DNA from: Halococcaceae archaeon
GTDB lineage: Archaea; Halobacteriota; Halobacteria; Halobacteriales; Halalkalicoccaceae
Direction of reading: 5' to 3'
Assembly (NCBI GenBank): GCA_007129135.1
Contig: SKWB01000341.1
Location: 1 to 8,049, forward strand
DNA length: 8,049 nucleotides
The stretch's first letter is position 1. Each line of letters starts with the position of its first letter. The position numbers and the translations under genes are program-made. Below the pieces are notes generated by a model. The model was not told the origin of the DNA, ran no database searches, and was given only the letters and a program-made list of their open reading frames with translations. Below, in pieces: positions 5,622-8,049 of the stretch.

Positions 5622-6947
5622 ATGCGTCTCATCCAGGCCTTCGTCCCGACGTCGAGACGGGAGGAGGTCTCGACGTGCCTCTCGGAGCGCGGGCTCGAGC
5701 ACGTCTTCGTCGACGACAGCTCGGACTCCGAGCGCTGTCTGGTGGTCTCTCCGGTGCCCCCGGAGACGGTCGAGGAGCTCCTCGAGGAACTCCGCGGGAT
5801 CGGCGTCGAGTCGGAGGGCGTCATCGTCGTCAGCGAGACGCGGACGGTCGTCTCCGATGCGATCGAGGGACGGGACGGACGCGAGGAGGAGGAGGTCGAG
5901 ACCAGCGAGGACGACCGGATCTCCCGGGACGAGCTGTTGAGCAGGGCGACCGAGTCGGGAACCACGACCCCGAACTACGTCGCCTTCATCGTCCTGAGCG
6001 CGATCGTCGCGACCGCCGGCCTGCTCGGCGACAGCGCGGCGGTCGTCGTCGGCTCGATGGTGATCGCACCGCTTCTCGGGCCGGCGATAGCCACGAGCGT
6101 CGGGAGCGTGCTGGCGGATCGGGACCTCCTCACCGACGGCGCGAAGGCACAGGTCGTCGGCCTCTGTCTCGCCATCGTGAGCGGGACGCTGTTCGCGGTC
6201 GTGCTCCGGTACACGATCGCCCCGATCGGCGACATCCGGGTCCTCGACCAGATCGCGGAACGGACCAACCCTGGCGCGCTCTCGCTCGTGATCGCCGTCG
6301 TCTCCGGGGCGGCGGGCGCGCTCTCGTTCACCACCGGGGCGAACACGGCGCTCGTCGGCGTGATGATGGCGGCCGCGCTCATCCCGCCCGCCGCAGCCGT
6401 CGGCGTCGGGATCGCCTTCGGGGACGCCGTGCTCGCGATCAGCGCGGGGGTCCTCGTGCTGGTGAACGTCGTCGCGATCAACCTCGTCAGCACGCTCGTC
6501 CTCTGGTGGCGCGGCTACCGCCCCGAGCGGGCCGAGGACGAGCGCCGGAGCCGAAAGACCGCCCTGGTCCAGGTCCTCCTGCTCGTGGCCGCGATCGCGC
6601 TCCTCTCGTCGTTTCTCGTCGTCACGACCGGGGACATCGTCGCCAACGAACGCTTCGAGACCGAGGTCGACGAGATCGCGGCCGACCGTGGGGTGCTCGG
6701 TCACGAGATCCGCTACGAGACCGCCCTCTTCTCGCGCTCGCCGGTCGAACTCACCGTCCGGGTCGCCGAGGGAGACGGGGCGACCGCGGAGGAGATACAG
6801 CGGGACGTTCGCCGCGAGACGGGCGTCGACGTCGAGGTGACCGTCGTCCACGAGTCGGTGACGACCGCCGACTTCGCCCGCCCCGCTCTCGCGGGACCCG
6901 TTGGATCGGCCTCACCCCGATCACCGAGCGGTATCTCAGTGGCTTGA
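5622..6947 (+). CDS. DUF389 (TIGR00341-type) integral membrane protein
   Basis: This 441-residue protein has three parts. Residues 1-80 form a soluble alpha/beta domain starting MRLIQAFVPTSRREEV. An acidic linker (81-105) follows. Residues 118-335 hold about six to eight membrane segments, including 119-135, 137-153, 177-197, 218-236, 243-266, 268-296 and 315-334. The motif VVVGSMVIAPLLGPAIA (141-157) and the later GVMMAAALIPPAAAVGVGIA (246-265) are typical of DUF389 proteins. Residues 340-415 form a second soluble domain ending in VEVTVVHES. The family is widespread in archaea and some bacteria; its function is not established, though the paired glycine/proline-rich membrane motifs suggest transport. 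The last ~22 residues are Ser/Pro-rich and unlike the rest, perhaps a lineage-specific tail. Start and family are well supported. Confidence 0.9.
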   Translation: MRLIQAFVPTSRREEVSTCLSERGLEHVFVDDSSDSERCLVVSPVPPETVEELLEELRGIGVESEGVIVVSETRTVVSDAIEGRDGREEEEVETSEDDRISRDELLSRATESGTTTPNYVAFIVLSAIVATAGLLGDSAAVVVGSMVIAPLLGPAIATSVGSVLADRDLLTDGAKAQVVGLCLAIVSGTLFAVVLRYTIAPIGDIRVLDQIAERTNPGALSLVIAVVSGAAGALSFTTGANTALVGVMMAAALIPPAAAVGVGIAFGDAVLAISAGVLVLVNVVAINLVSTLVLWWRGYRPERAEDERRSRKTALVQVLLLVAAIALLSSFLVVTTGDIVANERFETEVDEIAADRGVLGHEIRYETALFSRSPVELTVRVAEGDGATAEEIQRDVRRETGVDVEVTVVHESVTTADFARPALAGPVGSASPRSPSGISVA

Positions 6948-7016
6948 GATGTCGAGATTCAAGAATCGTCACACTGGTTGAGCCGGGGGTATCACATCTC
7001 GGCGGCTCTCGTCACC

Positions 7017-7409
7017 TCAGTAGGTCTCGACGGTGACGCCGAGCGCATCGAAGTCGGCGACGTTCGCCGTGAGTACCGGTTCGTCGTACCGTTCCGCGAC
7101 CGCCGCCACCACCGGATCTACTTCGTCGATCCCACTCTCACCGCCCGAAGCGACGTCCGCCCTGGCGAGCAGCTCTCCGGCTCGTTGGGCGAGTCTCTCG
7201 TCCTGGTGGGCGATAGGGTACATACGAAGCGCGTTCTGTACGTTCCGTCGTTCCTCTTCGCCACCGAACGCGACCCCGTCGGAGAGTTCCACGATGACCG
7301 GCGAGGGAACGCGTTGAACGGCCCCTGTTTCCACGAGGTCGAGTCCCCTCTCGAACGCGTTCTGCCTGCCGTCGAAGAGATCGACGAGGTACGACGTCTC
7401 GAGGATCAC
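7017..7409 (-). CDS. PIN-domain ribonuclease toxin (VapC-type)
   Basis: This 130-residue protein has the PIN layout. ILETSYLVDLFDG (2-14) is the first strand and acidic site, PSPVIVELSDG (35-45) carries Glu41, GIDEVDPVVAAVAERY (93-108) carries the third acidic site, probably Asp98, and EPVLTANVADFDALG (110-124) carries Asp119. These acids bind Mg2+ or Mn2+ in VapC nucleases, which cut tRNA or other structured RNA. The first acid is Glu4 where Asp is usual. The start is GTG 7407-7409: it overlaps the antitoxin TGA as GTGA, the standard coupling of such pairs, and begins exactly at the first PIN strand. Longer in-frame starts upstream only run through the antitoxin gene. It is convergent with the DUF389 gene. 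The RNA target is unknown. Confidence 0.85.
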   Translation of the reverse strand: MILETSYLVDLFDGRQNAFERGLDLVETGAVQRVPSPVIVELSDGVAFGGEEERRNVQNALRMYPIAHQDERLAQRAGELLARADVASGGESGIDEVDPVVAAVAERYDEPVLTANVADFDALGVTVETY

Positions 7410-7636
7410 TGGAACCGCTCTCGAAGCGCACCCTTTCCGTCGACGTCCGCCTCCTCTTTCTCTTCGAGACGCCTCCGCATGGCGTCGGCGGTTTCGGAAG
7501 AGAGTATCCCCGCGACCTCCTCCGGGTGTGGACCGCCGATCAGACGACGGAGCGTCTCCTCCATCGTCTCGTCCTCGCGGGTGTGTGCCGCGATGAACTC
7601 GTGGCACTCCTCTGAGATCCGGACGGACTCGCTCAC
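7406..7636 (-). CDS. VapB-type antitoxin (DUF217-like)
   Basis: This 76-residue acidic protein precedes the PIN toxin. It begins SESVRISEECHEFIAAHTREDETMEETLRRLIGG (2-35), the pattern of the archaeal VapB antitoxins in the DUF217 group, where the N-terminal half binds DNA as a dimer. The C-terminal half (SSETADAMRRRLEEKEEADVDGK) is charged and probably wraps the toxin active site; Arg residues near the end (LRERF) are candidates for contacting the catalytic acids. GTG 7634-7636 was chosen because the similarity starts there; the frame extends upstream but without family character. Its TGA overlaps the toxin GTG. A symmetrical TATAC element lies just upstream and is a plausible autoregulatory operator. 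The pair call rests on both partners and their coupling. Confidence 0.82.
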   Translation of the reverse strand: MSESVRISEECHEFIAAHTREDETMEETLRRLIGGPHPEEVAGILSSETADAMRRRLEEKEEADVDGKGALRERFQ

Positions 7637-7639
7637 GGT

Positions 7640-7658
7640 GTATACTCGGATATACGAG
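7640..7658 (-). promoter_or_regulatory. Symmetrical TATA-like element before the antitoxin gene
   Basis: The plus strand reads GTATACTCGGATATACGAG. It contains an inverted repeat (GTATA 7640-7644 with TATAC 7651-7655) and a direct repeat of TATAC ten bases apart (7641-7645 and 7651-7655). It ends only three bases before the GTG start codon, so a factor bound here would overlap the promoter and transcription start. VapB proteins usually repress their own operon through such sites; that role is inferred. Confidence 0.45.
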
Positions 7659-7817
7659 GTTGTGAGTCCTCGGGCGTGTTCGGGGACGTGCGGTTTCGAG
7701 GTGCAGAGAGCACTCTCAACGGTTCTCGAGGCTCCGTTCTCCGATCTCCGACTTGGGAAGCCTGTGCCCCGCTGGGACTCGCCAGAGCCGATCGGAGAAC
7801 CCGAGTGAGCACCCGAA

Positions 7818-7852
7818 AACATTCAACCAAAAATAGAAATACAAATCAAATC
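7818..7852 (-). terminator. T-rich stretch, probable archaeal terminator for a minus-strand transcript
   Basis: Read on the minus strand, this stretch has runs such as TTTGTATTTCTATTTTTGG and a later GTTTTC, directly after the stop codon at 7851-7853. Clusters of short T-runs end transcription in archaea, so a minus-strand transcript entering from the right may stop here. Read on the plus strand, the adjacent TATATATGG (7856-7864) could instead be a promoter. Confidence 0.4.
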
Positions 7853-7997
7853 AGGTATATATGGTGTTTTGCCAGTTCCGACCGCTGCTTCCACCCGATT
7901 CTAACTCACTGCTCGGAGGCTCCTGCATTGGAGAGGCGGCCTCGGCACTCATAGGGCTCCACATACCGCGCTGCCTAGGCGCGTTCGGTGAGCACAC
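7851..7997 (-). pseudogene. Short minus-strand frame, possible remnant of a mobile-element gene
   Basis: A minus-strand frame can start at GTG 7997, ATG 7964 or ATG 7952 and ends with TGA at 7851-7853, giving 48, 37 or 33 residues. From the last ATG it reads MSAEAASPMQEPPSSELESG and ends in RNWQNTIYT. It is followed by a T-rich terminator-like run. SAEAASPMQEP loosely recalls, from memory, the C-terminal tail of haloarchaeal IS1341-type TnpB proteins (V-E-A-G-S-P-x-L-x-E). A second minus-strand frame entering at the right edge (GRGGFAFVVDSGEWPMTSVL) ends at a TAG at 7975-7977, about 20 bases inside the start of the first, as a frameshifted gene might. There is no catalytic motif in view, so this is a tentative reading; it may be non-coding. 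Confidence 0.2.
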
Positions 7998-8049
7998 TCG
8001 TCATCGGCCACTCACCACTATCCACCACGAAGGCAAAACCGCCCCGGCC

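Larger units (their letters stand above)
7637..8049. other. 413-base stretch without a confident gene
   Basis: Nothing from about 7660 to 7810 looks like a protein or tRNA; plus-strand frames through it have no family character. From 7817 to 7869 the sequence turns abruptly AT-rich. From about 7870 to the right edge it is again GC-rich and contains short inverted repeats: GAGGC-G-GCCTC at 7933-7943 and CGCGC-N7-GCGCG at 7967-7983. The minus strand carries a short frame that ends at 7851. The change in base composition relative to the rest of the window suggests an accessory or recombined segment. Confidence 0.5.

Noticed and set aside
5526..6851. 441-codon minus-strand open frame opposite the DUF389 gene
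   Set aside because: Its translation is a low-complexity Asp/Arg/Glu mixture, a mirror of the membrane-protein codons on the other strand; the plus frame has conserved DUF389 motifs.
6956..6967. GATTC-AA-GAATC inverted repeat between the DUF389 and toxin gene ends, considered as a terminator
   Set aside because: Five-base arms with a two-base gap, no T-run and no extension of the stem; too weak to call.
5675..7036. 453-codon plus-strand frame overlapping the DUF389 gene
   Set aside because: Arg/Gly-rich shadow in another frame, with no hydrophobic segments or motifs.
7660..7810. Possible tRNA or small RNA gene upstream of the antitoxin
   Set aside because: GGTTC-like and CCAGAG-like pieces are present, but no acceptor, anticodon and T-arm arrangement could be assembled on either strand.
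1..8049. CRISPR arrays, rRNA genes, or a complete insertion sequence
   Set aside because: No regularly spaced direct repeats, no rRNA-like conserved segments and no complete transposase frame were seen.

Overview
The window is about two-thirds G+C, and its proteins are rich in Asp and Glu and poor in Lys. It also encodes archaeal translation factor aIF-1A, and several genes have an AT-rich TATA-like element about 28 bases before the start codon with no usable Shine-Dalgarno (typical of leaderless archaeal transcripts). Together these point to a halophilic archaeon of class Halobacteria. The genus cannot be told from the sequence. Most of the window looks like ordinary chromosome; only the right-hand end (about 7.0-8.05 kb) looks accessory.

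Layout, left to right. (1) Positions 3-338 (+) hold the C-terminal end of a subtilisin-like protease with its catalytic GTSMA motif. (2) 342-860 (-) is a left-handed beta-helix protein of the gamma carbonic anhydrase-like group. (3) 975-1124 (+) is a 49-residue double-CxxC zinc micro-protein, which converges on (4) 1164-2636 (-), a membrane-anchored molybdopterin oxidoreductase of the sulfite oxidase fold. (5) 2803-3204 (-) is a short twin-arginine exported protein that resembles a fragment of a PQQ-type beta-propeller. (6) 3328-3813 (+), a two-CBS-domain protein, and 3859-4617 (+), a helical-repeat plus zinc-ribbon protein, form a probable operon. (7) 4679-4969 (+) is aIF-1A. (8) 5011-5508 (-) is a second gamma carbonic anhydrase-like protein, divergent from (9) 5622-6947 (+), a DUF389 membrane protein. 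(10) 7406-7636 and 7017-7409 (-) are a VapB/VapC-type toxin-antitoxin pair joined by a GTGA overlap. (11) 7637-8049 has no confident gene, but holds an AT-rich, T-run terminator-like patch and the end of a minus-strand reading frame that may be a mobile-element remnant.

The points that most deserve a second look are these. Both gamma carbonic anhydrase-like paralogues carry Asp where the third metal-binding His is expected. The Mo oxidoreductase has an internal twin-arginine before its last membrane segment and an alternating GGGT/ACCC array over its probable promoter. The PIN toxin has Glu in place of the first catalytic Asp, and a symmetrical TATAC element lies just ahead of its antitoxin. 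Short hairpins sharing a 13-base core lie at two different convergent gene ends. I did not find a clearly new multi-gene system. All family assignments come from reading motifs, without database searches.
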